Assembly: GCA_947652605.1 (NCBI GenBank)
Contig: CANTFG010000250.1
Coordinates: forward strand, 1 to 64,000
Direction: 5' to 3'
Origin: Elmis aenea
Lineage: Eukaryota; Arthropoda; Insecta; Coleoptera; Elmidae
DNA length: 64,000 bases
The notes beneath the pieces are model-generated. The model was not told the DNA's origin and did not search any database. It saw nothing but the letters and a program-made list of their open reading frames with translations. The position numbers and the translations under genes were made by a program. Positions 22,600-37,499 of the stretch are shown here, one piece after another (the stretch's first letter is position 1; the number at the start of each line of letters is the position of its first letter).

Positions 22600-25500
22600 T
22601 TTAGTATGTTATAGAGTTTATTTTTCTTAGTATAATGCCGTTTGTCTCAACTATTTTGAAATTTAATTTACAAAGTTATTCAAAAAATTAAAAATTTTGA
22701 AAATTTTTCTCGAAAACGGCTCATACGATTTTGTTCAAATTTTAGTATGTTATAGAGTTTATTTTTCTTAGTATAATGCCGTTTGTCTCAACTATTTTGA
22801 AATGTAATTTACAAAGTTATTCAAAAAATTAAAAATTTTGAAAATTTTTCTCGAAAACGGCTCATACTTCTTTGTTCAAATTTTAGTATGTTATAGAGTT
22901 TATTTTTCTTAGTATAATGCCGTTTGTCTCAACTATTTTGAAATTTAATTTACAAAGTTATTCAAAAAATTAAAAATTTTGAAAATTTTTCTCGAAAACG
23001 GCTCATACGATTTTGTTCAAATTTTAGTATGTTATAGAGTTTATTTTTCTTAGTATAATGCCGTTTGTCTCAACTATTTTGAAATTTAATTTACAAAGTT
23101 ATTCAAAAAATTGAAAATTTTGAAAATTTTTCTCGAAAACGGCTCATACGATTTTGTTCAAATTTTAGTATGTTATAGAGTTTATTTTTCTTAGTATAAT
23201 GCCGTTTGTCTCAACTATTTTGAAATTTAATTTACAAAGTTATTCAAAAAATTAAAAATTTTGAAAATTTTTCTCGAAAACGGCTCATACGATTTTGTTC
23301 AAATTTTAGTATGTTATAGAGTTTATTTTTCTTAGTATAATGCCGTTTGTCTCAACTATTTTGAAATTTAATTTACAAAGTTATTCAAAAAATTGAAAAT
23401 TTTGAAAATTTTTCTCGAAAACGGCTCATACGATTTTGTTCAAATTTTAGTATGTTATAGAGTTTATTTTTCTTAGTATAATGCCGTTTGTCTCAACTAT
23501 TTTGAAATTTAATTTACAAAGTTATTCAAAAAATTAAAAATTTTGAAAATTTTTCTCGAAAACGGCTCATACGATTTTGTTCAAATTTTAGTATGTTATA
23601 GAGTTTATTTTTCTTAGTATAATGCCGTTTGTCTCAACTATTTTGAAATGTAATTTACAAAGTTATTCAAAAAATTAAAAATTTTGAAAAATTTGTTTAA
23701 ACTTTAGTATGTTATAGAGTTTATTTTTCTTAGTATAATACCGTTTGTCTCAACTATTTTGAAATTTAATTTACAAAGTTATTCAAAAAATTAAAAATTT
23801 TGAAAATTTTTCTCGAAAACGGCTCATACTTCTTTGTTCAAATTTTAGTATGTTATAGAGTTTATTTTTCTTAGTATATTGCCGTTTGTCTCAACTATTT
23901 TGAAATTTAATTTACAAAGTTATTCAAAAAATTAAAAATTTTGAAAATTTTTCTCGAAAACGGCTCATACGATTTTGTTCAAATTTTAGTATGTTATAGA
24001 GTTTATTTTTCTTAGTATAATGCCGTTTGTCTCAACTATTTTGAAATTTAATTTACAAAGTTATTCAAAAAATTGAAAATTTTGAAAATTTTTCTCGAAA
24101 ACGGCTCATACGATTTTGTTCAAATTTTAGTATGTTATAGAGTTTATTTTTCTTAGTATAATGCCGTTTGTCTCAACTATTTTGAAATTTAATTTACAAA
24201 GTTATTCAAAAAATTAAAAATTTTGAAAATTTTTCTCGAAAACGGCTCATACGATTTTGTTCAAATTTTAGTATGTTATAGAGTTTATTTTTCTTAGTAT
24301 AATGCCGTTTGTCTCAACTATTTTGAAATGTAATTTACAAAGTTATTCAAAAAATTAAAAATTTTGAAAAATTTGTTTAAACTTTAGTATGTTATAGAGT
24401 TTATTTTTCTTAGTATAATACCGTTTGTCTCAACTATTTTGAAATGTAATTTACAAAGTTATTCAAAAAATTAAAAATTTTGAAAATTTTTCGCGAAAAC
24501 GGCTCATACGATTTTTTTCAAATTTTAGTATGTTATAGAGTTTATTTTTCTTAGTATAATGCCGTTTGTCTCAACTATTTTGAAATTTAATTTACAAAGT
24601 TATTCAAAAAATTAAAAATTTTGAAAATTTTTCTCGAAAACGGCTCATACGATTTTGTTCAAATTTTAGTATGTTATAGAGTTTATTTTTCTTAGTATAA
24701 TGCCGTTTGTCTCAACTATTTTGAAATTTAATTTACAAAGTTATTCAAAAAATTAAAAATTTTGAAAATTTTTCTCGAAAACGGCTCATACGATTTTGTT
24801 CAAATTTTAGTATGTTATAGAGTTTATTTTTCTTAGTATAATGCCGTTTGTCTCAACTATTTTGAAATTTAATTTACAAAGTTATTCAAAAAATTAAAAA
24901 TTTTGAAAATTTTTCTCGAAAACGGCTCATACTTCTTTGTTCAAATTTTAGTATGTTATAGAGTTTATTTTTCTTAGTATAATGCCGTTTGTCTCAACTA
25001 TTTTGAAATTTAATTTACAAAGTTATTCAAAAAATTAAAAATTTTGAAAATTTTTCTCGAAAACGGCTCATACTTTTTTGTTCAAATTTTAGTATGTTAT
25101 AGAGTTTATTTTTCTTAGTATAATGCCGTTTGTCTCAACTATTTTGAAATTTAATTTACAAAGTTATTCAAAAAATTAAAAATTTTGAAAATTTTTCTCG
25201 AAAACGGCTCATACGATTTTGTTCAAATTTTAGTATGTTATAGAGTTTATTTTTCTTAGTATAATGCCGTTTGTCTCAACTATTTTGAAATTTAATTTAC
25301 AAAGTTATTCATAAAATTGAAAATTTTGAAAATTTTTCTCGAAAACGGCTCATACGATTTTGTTCAAATTTTAGTATGTTATAGAGTTTATTTTTCTTAG
25401 TATAATGCCGTTTGTCTCAACTATTTTGAAATTTAATTTACAAAGTTATTCAAAAAATTAAAAATTTTGAAAATTTTTCTCGAAAACGGCTCATACTTCT

Positions 25501-28500
25501 TTGTTCAAATTTTAGTATGTTATAGAGTTTATTTTTCTTAGTATAATGCCGTTTGTCTCAACTATTTTGAAATTTAATTTACAAAGTTATTCAAAAAATT
25601 AAAAATTTTGAAAATTTTTCTCGAAAACGGCTCATACGATTTTGTTCAAATTTTAGTATGTTATAGAGTTTATTTTTCTTAGTATAATGCCGTTTGTCTC
25701 AACTATTTTGAAATTTAATTTACAAAGTTATTCAAAAAATTAAAAATTTTGAAAATTTTTCTCGAAAACGGCTCATACGATTTTGTTCAAATTTTAGTAT
25801 GTTATAGAGTTTATTTTTCTTAGTATAATGCCGTTTGTCTCAACTATTTTGAAATTTAATTTACAAAGTTATTCAAAAAATTAAAAATTTTGAAAATTTT
25901 TCTCGAAAACGGCTCATACGATTTTGTTCAAATTTTAGTATGTTATAGAGTTTATTTTTCTTAGTATAATGCCGTTTGTCTCAACTATTTTGAAATTTAA
26001 TTTACAAAGTTATTCAAAAAATTGAAAATTTTGAAAATTTTTCTCGAAAACGGCTCATACGATTTTGTTCAAATTTTAGTATGTTATAGAGTTTATTTTT
26101 CTTAGTATAATGCCGTTTGTCTCAACTATTTTGAAATTTAATTTACAAAGTTATTCAAAAAATTAAAAATTTTGAAAATTTTTCTCGAAAACGGCTCATA
26201 CGATTTTGTTCAAATTTTAGTATGTTATAGAGTTTATTTTTCTTAGTATAATGCCGTTTGTCTCAACTATTTTGAAATGTAATTTACAAAGTTATTCAAA
26301 AAATTAAAAATTTTGAAAATTTTTCGCGAAAACGGCTCATACGATTTTGTTCAAATTTTAGTATGTTATAGAGTTTATTTTTCTTAGTATAATGCCGTTT
26401 GTCTCAACTATTTTGAAATTTAATTTACAAAGTTATTCAAAAAATTAAAAATTTTTAAAAATTTGTTTAAACTTTAGTATGTTATAGAGTTTATTTTTCT
26501 TAGTATAATACCGTTTGTCTCAACTATTTTGAAATGTAATTTACAAAGTTATTCAAAAAATTAAAAATTTTGAAAATTTTTCGCGAAAACGGCTCATACG
26601 ATTTTTTTCAAATTTTAGTATGTTATAGAGTTTATTTTTCTTAGTATAATGCCGTTTGTCTCAACTATTTTGAAATTTAATTTACAAAGTTATTCAAAAA
26701 ATTGAAAATTTTGAAAATTTTTCTCGAAAACGGCTCATACGATTTTGTTCAAATTTTAGTATGTTATAGAGTTTATTTTTCTTAGTATAATGCCGTTTGT
26801 CTCAACTATTTTGAAATTTAATTTACAAAGTTATTCAAAAAATTAAAAATTTTGAAAATTTTTCTCGAAAACGGCTCATACGATTTTGTTCAAATTTTAG
26901 TATGTTATAGAGTTTATTTTTCTTAGTATAATGCCGTTTGTCTCAACTATTTTGAAATTTAATTTACAAAGTTATTCAAAAAATTAAAAATTTTGAAAAT
27001 TTTTCTCGAAAACGGCTCATACTTCTTTGTTCAAATTTTAGTATGTTATAGAGTTTATTTTTCTTAGTATAATGCCGTTTGTCTCAACTATTTTGAAATT
27101 TAATTTACAAAGTTATTCAAAAAATTAAAAATTTTGAAAATTTTTCTCGAAAACGGCTCATACTTCTTTGTTCAAATTTTAGTATGTTATAGAGTTTATT
27201 TTTCTTAGTATAATGCCGTTTGTCTCAACTATTTTGAAATTTAATTTACAAAGTTATTCAAAAAATTAAAAATTTTGAAAATTTTTCTCGAAAACGGCTC
27301 ATACGATTTTGTTCAAATTTTAGTATGTTATAGAGTTTATTTTTCTTAGTATAATGCCGTTTGTCTCAACTATTTTGAAATTTAATTTACAAAGTTATTC
27401 AAAAAATTGAAAATTTTGAAAATTTTTCTCGAAAACGGCTCATACGATTTTGTTCAAATTTTAGTATGTTATAGAGTTTATTTTTCTTAGTATAATGCCG
27501 TTTGTCTCAACTATTTTGAAATTTAATTTACAAAGTTATTCAAAAAATTAAAAATTTTGAAAATTTTTCTCGAAAACGGCTCATACGATTTTGTTCAAAT
27601 TTTAGTATGTTATAGAGTTTATTTTTCTTAGTATAATGCCGTTTGTCTCAACTATTTTGAAATGTAATTTACAAAGTTATTCAAAAAATTAAAAATTTTG
27701 AAAAATTTGTTTAAACTTTAGTATGTTATAGAGTTTATTTTTCTTAGTATAATACCGTTTGTCTCAACTATTTTGAAATGTAATTTACAAAGTTATTCAA
27801 AAAATTAAAAATTTTGAAAATTTTTCGCGAAAACGGCTCATACGATTTTTTTCAAATTTTAGTATGTTATAGAGTTTATTTTTCTTAGTATAATGCCGTT
27901 TGTCTCAACTATTTTGAAATTTAATTTACAAAGTTATTCAAAAAATTGAAAATTTTGAAAATTTTTCTCGAAAACGGCTCATACGATTTTGTTCAAATTT
28001 TAGTATGTTATAGAGTTTATTTTTCTTAGTATAATGCCGTTTGTCTCAACTATTTTGAAATGTAATTTACAAAGTTATTCAAAAAATTAAAAATTTTGAA
28101 AATTTTTCTCGAAAACGGCTCATACGATTTTGTTCAAATTTTAGTATGTTATAGAGTTTATTTTTCTTAGTATAATGCCGTTTGTCTCAACTATTTTGAA
28201 ATTTAATTTACAAAGTTATTCAAAAAATTAAAAATTTTGAAAATTTTTCTCGAAAACGGCTCATACGATTTTGTTCAAATTTTAGTATGTTATAGAGTTT
28301 ATTTTTCTTAGTATAATGCCGTTTGTCTCAACTATTTTGAAATTTAATTTACAAAGTTATTCAAAAAATTAAAAATCGTATTTAGGGGCAAATAATCCTT
28401 AATTTGCTCATAACTAACGTGTATAAGAAGTTTGAAGCCATTTGCTGTAGTTTTATGAAAATCGATTTTTTTGTCGAAAAAAGTGCAAAGACTATAGCCT

Positions 28501-31400
28501 TTGTACTTTTCCCATTTTTCGCGAAAAATTGAAAATCGTATTTAGGGGCTAATAATCCTTAATTCGCTCATAACTAATGTGTATAAGAAGTTTGAAGCCA
28601 TTTGCTGTAGTTTTAAGAAAATCGATTTTTTTGTCGAAAAAAGTGCAAAGACTATAATAGCCTTTGTACTTTTCCCATTTTTCGCGAAAAATTAAAAATC
28701 GTATTTAGAGGCTAATAATCCTTAACTTGCTCATAACTAACGTGTATAAGAAGTTTGAAGCCATTTGCTATAGTTTTAAGAAAATCGATTTTTTTGTCGA
28801 AAAAAGTGCAGAGTATATAGCCTTTTTTTCTTAGTATTATGCCGTTTGTCTTAACTATTTTGAAATTTAATTTACAAAGTTATTTAAAAAATTAAAAATT
28901 TTGAAAATTTTTCTCGAAAACGGCTCTTACGATTTGGTTCAAATTTTAGTATGTTATAGAGTTTATTTTTCTTAGTATAATGCCGTTTGTCTCAACTATT
29001 TTGAAATGTAATTTACAAAGTTATTCAAAAAATTAAAAATTTTGAAAATTTTTCTCGAAAACGGCTCATACGATTTTGTTCAAACTTTAGTATGTTATAG
29101 GGTTTATTTTTCTTAGTATAATACCGTTTGTCTCAACTATTTTGAAATGTAATTTACAAAGTTATTCAAAAAATTAAAAATTTTGAAAATTTTTCTCGAA
29201 AACGGCTTATACGATTTTGTTCAAATTTTAGTATGTTATAGAGTTTATTTTTCTTAGTATAATGCCGTTTGTCTCAACTATTTTGAAATTTAATTTACAA
29301 AGTTATTCAAAAAATTAAAAATTTTGAAAATTTTTCTCGAAAATGGCTCATATGATTTTGTTCAAATTTTAGTATGTTATAGAGTTTATTTTTCTTAGTA
29401 TAATGCCGTTTGTCTCAACTATTTTGAAATGTAATTTACAAAGTTATTCAAAAAATTAAAAATTTTGAAAATTTTTCTCGAAAACGGCTCATACGATTTT
29501 GTTCAAACTTTAGTATGTTATAGAGTTTATTTTTCTTAGTATAATACCGTTTGTCTCAACTATTTTGAAATGTAATTTACAAAGTTATTCAAAAAATTAA
29601 AAATTTTGAAAATTTTTCGCGAAAACGGCTCATACGATTTTTTTCAAATTTTAGTATGTTATAGAGTTTATTTTTCTTAGTATAATGCCGTTTGTCTCAA
29701 CTATTTTGAAATTTAATTTACAAAGTTATTCAAAAAATTGAAAATTTTGAAAATTTTGAAAATTTTTCTCGAAAACGGCTCATACGATTTTGTTCAAATT
29801 TTAGTATGTTATAGAGTTTATTTTTCTTAGTATAATGCCGTTTGTCTCAACTATTTTGAAATGTAATTTACAAAGTTATTCAAAAAATTAAAAATTTTGA
29901 AAATTTTTCTCGAAAACGGCTCATACGATTTTGTTCAAATTTTAGTATGTTATAGAGTTTATTTTTCTTAGTATAATGCCGTTTGTCTCAACTATTTTGA
30001 AATTTAATTTACAAAGTTATTCAAAAAATTAAAAATTTTGAAAATTTTTCTCGAAAACGGCTCATACTTCTTTGTTCAAATTTTAGTATGTTATAGAGTT
30101 TATTTTTCTTAGTATAATGCCGTTTGTCTCAACTATTTTGAAATTTAATTTACAAAGTTATTCAAAAAATTAAAAATTTTGAAAATTTTTCTCGAAAACG
30201 GCTCATACGATTTTGTTCAAATTTTAGTATGTTATAGAGTTTATTTTTCTTAGTATAATGCCGTTTGTCTCAACTATTTTGAAATTTAATTTACAAAGTT
30301 ATTCAAAAAATTGAAAATTTTGAAAATTTTTCTCGAAAACGGCTCATACGATTTTGTTCAAATTTTAGTATGTTATAGAGTTTATTTTTCTTAGTATAAT
30401 GCCGTTTGTCTCAACTATTTTGAAATTTAATTTACAAAGTTATTCAAAAAATTAAAAATTTTGAAAATTTTTCTCGAAAACGGCTCATACGATTTTGTTC
30501 AAATTTTAGTATGTTATAGAGTTTATTTTTCTTAGTATAATGCCGTTTGTCTCAACTATTTTGAAATGTAATTTACAAAGTCATTCAAAAAATTAAAAAT
30601 TTTGAAAAATTTGTTTAAACTTTAGTATGTTATAGAGTTTATTTTTCTTAGTATAATACCGTTTGTCTCAACTATTTTGAAATGTAATTTACAAAGTTAT
30701 TCAAAAAATTAAAAATTTTGAAAATTTTTCGCGAAAACGGCTCATACGATTTTTTTCAAATTTTAGTATGTTATAGAGTTTATTTTTCTTAGTATAATGC
30801 CGTTTGTCTCAACTATTTTGAAATTTAATTTACAAAGTTATTCAAAAAATTGAAAATTTTGAAAATTTTTCTCGAAAACGGCTCATACGATTTTGTTCAA
30901 ATTTTAGTATGTTATAGAGTTTATTTTTCTTAGTATAATGCCGTTTGTCTCAACTATTTTGAAATGTAATTTACAAAGTTATTCAAAAAATTAAAAATTT
31001 TGAAAAATTTGTTTAAACTTTAGTATGTTATAGAGTTTATTTTTCTTAGTATAATACCGTTTGTCTCAACTATTTTGAAATGTAATTTACAAAGTTATTC
31101 AAAAAATTAAAAATTTTGAAAATTTTTCGCGAAAACGGCTCATACGATTTTTTTCAAATTTTAGTATGTTATAGAGTTTATTTTTCTTAGTATAATGCCG
31201 TTTGTCTCAACTATTTTGAAATTTAATTTACAAAGTTATTCAAAAAATTGAAAATTTTGAAAATTTTTCTCGAAAACGGCTCATACGATTTTGTTCAAAT
31301 TTTAGTATGTTATAGAGTTTATTTTTCTTAGTATAATGCCGTTTGTCTCAACTATTTTGAAATTTAATTTACAAAGTTATTCAAAAAATTAAAAATTTTG
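22600..31400. repeat. ~9.1-kb segmental tandem duplication, copy 1
   Basis: Markers match copy 2 at an offset of 8,983 bp up to about 25.3 kb (116-bp monomers 23624/32607 and 24304/33287; tttttt 25069/34052; ttcata 25308/34291). From about 26.0 kb the offset is 9,124 bp (26394/35518, 27638/36762, B block 3/4, aaaatgg 29342/38466, 30542/39666, 30940/40064). The change equals one monomer gained or lost. Boundaries are approximate because they fall in uniform monomers. Private changes here include gggtttattt at 29100 and tcattcaa near 30581. Confidence 0.87.
28376..28824. repeat. B block 3 (left lineage): 160 + 163 + ~125 bp
   Basis: Units start at 28377, 28537 and 28700, with the left-lineage markers (caaataatcc, extra ata, aaaaaagtgc). 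The leader monomer has aatttaa rather than the aatgtaa seen before blocks 1 and 2. The downstream monomers repeat the block 1/2 series (ctcttacgatttgg, caaac, taccg, cttatacg), then aaaatggctcatatg as after block 2. Confidence 0.95.
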
Positions 31401-34400
31401 AAAATTTTTCTCGAAAACGGCTCATACGATTTTGTTCAAATTTTAGTATGTTATAGAGTTTATTTTTCTTAGTATAATGCCGTTTGTCTCAACTATTTTG
31501 AAATTTAATTTACAAAGTTATTCAAAAAATTAAAAATTTTGAAAATTTTTCTCGAAAACGGCTCATACGATTTTGTTCAAATTTTAGTATGTTATAGAGT
31601 TTATTTTTCTTAGTATAATGCCGTTTGTCTCAACTATTTTGAAATTTAATTTACAAAGTTATTCAAAAAATTAAAAATTTTGAAAATTTTTCTCGAAAAC
31701 GGCTCATACGATTTTGTTCAAATTTTAGTATGTTATAGAGTTTATTTTTCTTAGTATAATGCCGTTTGTCTCAACTATTTTGAAATTTAATTTACAAAGT
31801 TATTCAAAAAATTAAAAATTTTGAAAATTTTTCTCGAAAACGGCTCATACTTCTTTGTTCAAATTTTAGTATGTTATAGAGTTTATTTTTCTTAGTATAA
31901 TGCCGTTTGTCTCAACTATTTTGAAATTTAATTTACAAAGTTATTCAAAAAATTAAAAATTTTGAAAATTTTTCTCGAAAACGGCTCATACGATTTTGTT
32001 CAAATTTTAGTATGTTATAGAGTTTATTTTTCTTAGTATAATGCCGTTTGTCTCAACTATTTTGAAATTTAATTTACAAAGTTATTCAAAAAATTGAAAA
32101 TTTTGAAAATTTTTCTCGAAAACGGCTCATACGATTTTGTTCAAATTTTAGTATGTTATAGAGTTTATTTTTCTTAGTATAATGCCGTTTGTCTCAACTA
32201 TTTTGAAATTTAATTTACAAAGTTATTCAAAAAATTAAAAATTTTGAAAATTTTTCTCGAAAACGGCTCATACGATTTTGTTCAAATTTTAGTATGTTAT
32301 AGAGTTTATTTTTCTTAGTATAATGCCGTTTGTCTCAACTATTTTGAAATTTAATTTACAAAGTTATTCAAAAAATTGAAAATTTTGAAAATTTTTCTCG
32401 AAAACGGCTCATACGATTTTGTTCAAATTTTAGTATGTTATAGAGTTTATTTTTCTTAGTATAATGCCGTTTGTCTCAACTATTTTGAAATTTAATTTAC
32501 AAAGTTATTCAAAAAATTAAAAATTTTGAAAATTTTTCTCGAAAACGGCTCATACGATTTTGTTCAAATTTTAGTATGTTATAGAGTTTATTTTTCTTAG
32601 TATAATGCCGTTTGTCTCAACTATTTTGAAATGTAATTTACAAAGTTATTCAAAAAATTAAAAATTTTGAAAAATTTGTTTAAACTTTAGTATGTTATAG
32701 AGTTTATTTTTCTTAGTATAATACCGTTTGTCTCAACTATTTTGAAATTTAATTTACAAAGTTATTCAAAAAATTAAAAATTTTGAAAATTTTTCTCGAA
32801 AACGGCTCATACTTCTTTGTTCAAATTTTAGTATGTTATAGAGTTTATTTTTCTTAGTATAATGCCGTTTGTCTCAACTATTTTGAAATTTAATTTACAA
32901 AGTTATTCAAAAAATTAAAAATTTTGAAAATTTTTCTCGAAAACGGCTCATACGATTTTGTTCAAATTTTAGTATGTTATAGAGTTTATTTTTCTTAGTA
33001 TAATGCCGTTTGTCTCAACTATTTTGAAATTTAATTTACAAAGTTATTCAAAAAATTAAAAATTTTGAAAATTTTTCTCGAAAACGGCTCATACGATTTT
33101 GTTCAAATTTTAGTATGTTATAGAGTTTATTTTTCTTAGTATAATGCCGTTTGTCTCAACTATTTTGAAATTTAATTTACAAAGTTATTCAAAAAATTAA
33201 AAATTTTGAAAATTTTTCTCGAAAACGGCTCATACGATTTTGTTCAAATTTTAGTATGTTATAGAGTTTATTTTTCTTAGTATAATGCCGTTTGTCTCAA
33301 CTATTTTGAAATGTAATTTACAAAGTTATTCAAAAAATTAAAAATTTTGAAAAATTTGTTTAAACTTTAGTATGTTATAGAGTTTATTTTTCTTAGTATA
33401 ATACCGTTTGTCTCAACTATTTTGAAATGTAATTTACAAAGTTATTCAAAAAATTAAAAATTTTGAAAATTTTTCGCGAAAACGGCTCATACGATTTTTT
33501 TCAAATTTTAGTATGTTATAGAGTTTATTTTTCTTAGTATAATGCCGTTTGTCTCAACTATTTTGAAATTTAATTTACAAAGTTATTCAAAAAATTAAAA
33601 ATTTTGAAAATTTTTCTCGAAAACGGCTCATACGATTTTGTTCAAATTTTAGTATGTTATAGAGTTTATTTTTCTTAGTATAATGCCGTTTGTCTCAACT
33701 ATTTTGAAATTTAATTTACAAAGTTATTCAAAAAATTAAAAATTTTGAAAATTTTTCTCGAAAACGGCTCATACGATTTTGTTCAAATTTTAGTATGTTA
33801 TAGAGTTTATTTTTCTTAGTATAATGCCGTTTGTCTCAACTATTTTGAAATTTAATTTACAAAGTTATTCAAAAAATTAAAAATTTTGAAAATTTTTCTC
33901 GAAAACGGCTCATACTTCTTTGTTCAAATTTTAGTATGTTATAGAGTTTATTTTTCTTAGTATAATGCCGTTTGTCTCAACTATTTTGAAATTTAATTTA
34001 CAAAGTTATTCAAAAAATTAAAAATTTTGAAAATTTTTCTCGAAAACGGCTCATACTTTTTTGTTCAAATTTTAGTATGTTATAGAGTTTATTTTTCTTA
34101 GTATAATGCCGTTTGTCTCAACTATTTTGAAATTTAATTTACAAAGTTATTCAAAAAATTAAAAATTTTGAAAATTTTTCTCGAAAACGGCTCATACGAT
34201 TTTGTTCAAATTTTAGTATGTTATAGAGTTTATTTTTCTTAGTATAATGCCGTTTGTCTCAACTATTTTGAAATTTAATTTACAAAGTTATTCATAAAAT
34301 TGAAAATTTTGAAAATTTTTCTCGAAAACGGCTCATACGATTTTGTTCAAATTTTAGTATGTTATAGAGTTTATTTTTCTTAGTATAATGCCGTTTGTCT

Positions 34401-37400
34401 CAACTATTTTGAAATTTAATTTACAAAGTTATTCAAAAAATTAAAAATTTTGAAAATTTTTCTCGAAAACGGCTCATACGATTTTGTTCAAATTTTAGTA
34501 TGTTATAGAGTTTATTTTTCTTAGTATAATGCCGTTTGTCTCAACTATTTTGAAATTTAATTTACAAAGTTATTCAAAAAATTAAAAATTTTGAAAATTT
34601 TTCTCGAAAACGGCTCATACGATTTTGTTCAAATTTTAGTATGTTATAGAGTTAATTTTTCTTAGTATAATGCCGTTTGTCTCAACTATTTTGAAATTTA
34701 ATTTACAAAGTTATTCAAAAAATTAAAAATTTTGAAAATTTTTCTCGAAAACGGCTCATACGATTTTGTTCAAATTTTAGTATGTTATAGAGTTTATTTT
34801 TCTTAGTATAATGCCGTTTGTCTCAACTATTTTGAAATTTAATTTACAAAGTTATTCAAAAAATTAAAAATTTTGAAAATTTTTCTCGAAAACGGCTCAT
34901 ACTTCTTTGTTCAAATTTTAGTATGTTATAGAGTTTATTTTTCTTAGTATAATGCCGTTTGTCTCAACTATTTTGAAATTTAATTTACAAAGTTATTCAA
35001 AAAATTAAAAATTTTGAAAATTTTTCTCGAAAACGGCTCATACGATTTTGTTCAAATTTTAGTATGTTATAGAGTTTATTTTTCTTAGTATAATGCCGTT
35101 TGTCTCAACTATTTTGAAATTTAATTTACAAAGTTATTCAAAAAATTGAAAATTTTGAAAATTTTTCTCGAAAACGGCTCATACGATTTTGTTCAAATTT
35201 TAGTATGTTATAGAGTTTATTTTTCTTAGTATAATGCCGTTTGTCTCAACTATTTTGAAATTTAATTTACAAAGTTATTCAAAAAATTAAAAATTTTGAA
35301 AATTTTTCTCGAAAACGGCTCATACGATTTTGTTCAAATTTTAGTATGTTATAGAGTTTATTTTTCTTAGTATAATGCCGTTTGTCTCAACTATTTTGAA
35401 ATGTAATTTACAAAGTTATTCAAAAAATTAAAAATTTTGAAAATTTTTCGCGAAAACGGCTCATACGATTTTGTTCAAATTTTAGTATGTTATAGAGTTT
35501 ATTTTTCTTAGTATAATGCCGTTTGTCTCAACTATTTTGAAATTTAATTTACAAAGTTATTCAAAAAATTAAAAATTTTTAAAAATTTGTTTAAACTTTA
35601 GTATGTTATAGAGTTTATTTTTCTTAGTATAATACCGTTTGTCTCAACTATTTTGAAATGTAATTTACAAAGTTATTCAAAAAATTAAAAATTTTGAAAA
35701 TTTTTCGCGAAAACGGCTCATACGATTTTTTTCAAATTTTAGTATGTTATAGAGTTTATTTTTCTTAGTATAATGCCGTTTGTCTCAACTATTTTGAAAT
35801 TTAATTTACAAAGTTATTCAAAAAATTGAAAATTTTGAAAATTTTTCTCGAAAACGGCTCATACGATTTTGTTCAAATTTTAGTATGTTATAGAGTTTAT
35901 TTTTCTTAGTATAATGCCGTTTGTCTCAACTATTTTGAAATTTAATTTACAAAGTTATTCAAAAAATTAAAAATTTTGAAAATTTTTCTCGAAAACGGCT
36001 CATACGATTTTGTTCAAATTTTAGTATGTTATAGAGTTTATTTTTCTTAGTATAATGCCGTTTGTCTCAACTATTTTGAAATTTAATTTACAAAGTTATT
36101 CAAAAAATTAAAAATTTTGAAAATTTTTCTCGAAAACGGCTCATACTTCTTTGTTCAAATTTTAGTATGTTATAGAGTTTATTTTTCTTAGTATAATGCC
36201 GTTTGTCTCAACTATTTTGAAATTTAATTTACAAAGTTATTCAAAAAATTAAAAATTTTGAAAATTTTTCTCGAAAACGGCTCATACTTCTTTGTTCAAA
36301 TTTTAGTATGTTATAGAGTTTATTTTTCTTAGTATAATGCCGTTTGTCTCAACTATTTTGAAATTTAATTTACAAAGTTATTCAAAAAATTAAAAATTTT
36401 GAAAATTTTTCTCGAAAACGGCTCATACGATTTTGTTCAAATTTTAGTATGTTATAGAGTTTATTTTTCTTAGTATAATGCCGTTTGTCTCAACTATTTT
36501 GAAATTTAATTTACAAAGTTATTCAAAAAATTGAAAATTTTGAAAATTTTTCTCGAAAACGGCTCATACGATTTTGTTCAAATTTTAGTATGTTATAGAG
36601 TTTATTTTTCTTAGTATAATGCAGTTTGTCTCAACTATTTTGAAATTTAATTTACAAAGTTATTCAAAAAATTAAAAATTTTGAAAATTTTTCTCGAAAA
36701 CGGCTCATACGATTTTGTTCAAATTTTAGTATGTTATAGAGTTTATTTTTCTTAGTATAATGCCGTTTGTCTCAACTATTTTGAAATGTAATTTACAAAG
36801 TTATTCAAAAAATTAAAAATTTTGAAAAATTTGTTTAAACTTTAGTATGTTATAGAGTTTATTTTTCTTAGTATAATACCGTTTGTCTCAACTATTTTGA
36901 AATGTAATTTACAAAGTTATTCAAAAAATTAAAAATTTTGAAAATTTTTCGCGAAAACGGCTCATACGATTTTTTTCAAATTTTAGTATGTTATAGAGTT
37001 TATTTTTCTTAGTATAATGCCGTTTGTCTCAACTATTTTGAAATTTAATTTACAAAGTTATTCAAAAAATTGAAAATTTTGAAAATTTTTCTCGAAAACG
37101 GCTCATACGATTTTGTTCAAATTTTAGTATGTTATAGAGTTTATTTTTCTTAGTATAATGCCGTTTGTCTCAACTATTTTGAAATGTAATTTACAAAGTT
37201 ATTCAAAAAATTAAAAATTTTGAAAATTTTTCTCGAAAACGGCTCATACGATTTTGTTCAAATTTTAGTATGTTATAGAGTTTATTTTTCTTAGTATAAT
37301 GCCGTTTGTCTCAACTATTTTGAAATTTAATTTACAAAGTTATTCAAAAAATTAAAAATTTTGAAAATTTTTCTCGAAAACGGCTCATACGATTTTGTTC

Positions 37401-37499
37401 AAATTTTAGTATGTTATAGAGTTTATTTTTCTTAGTATAATGCCGTTTGTCTCAACTATTTTGAAATTTAATTTACAAAGTTATTCAAAAAATTAAAAA
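28825..37499. repeat. A array segment 4: 62 monomers between B blocks 3 and 4
   Basis: The length fits 62 monomers with six 25-bp deletions (30542, 30940, 32607, 33287, 35518, 36762) and one 9-bp insertion near 29745. The two 116-bp monomers at 30542 and 30940 are only 398 bp apart, a three-monomer unit that recurs at 39666/40064. The boundary between the two 9.1-kb copies lies at about 31.4-31.6 kb. Confidence 0.95.

Larger units (their letters stand above)
11414..28375. repeat. A array segment 3: 121 monomers without a B block (~17 kb)
   Basis: This is the longest uninterrupted A stretch. The length fits 121 monomers with eight 25-bp deletions (14973, 17354, 19726, 20406, 23624, 24304, 26394, 27638) and three 9-bp insertions (near 12190, 14171 and 16552). 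A paired CpG-to-TpG variant (aaaatggctcatatg) occurs at 11931, 13773 and 16154. Single private changes include taaagccg near 18172, gtcatag near 21622 and tattgccg near 22070 and 23878. Several higher-order repeats overlap in this stretch. Confidence 0.95.
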
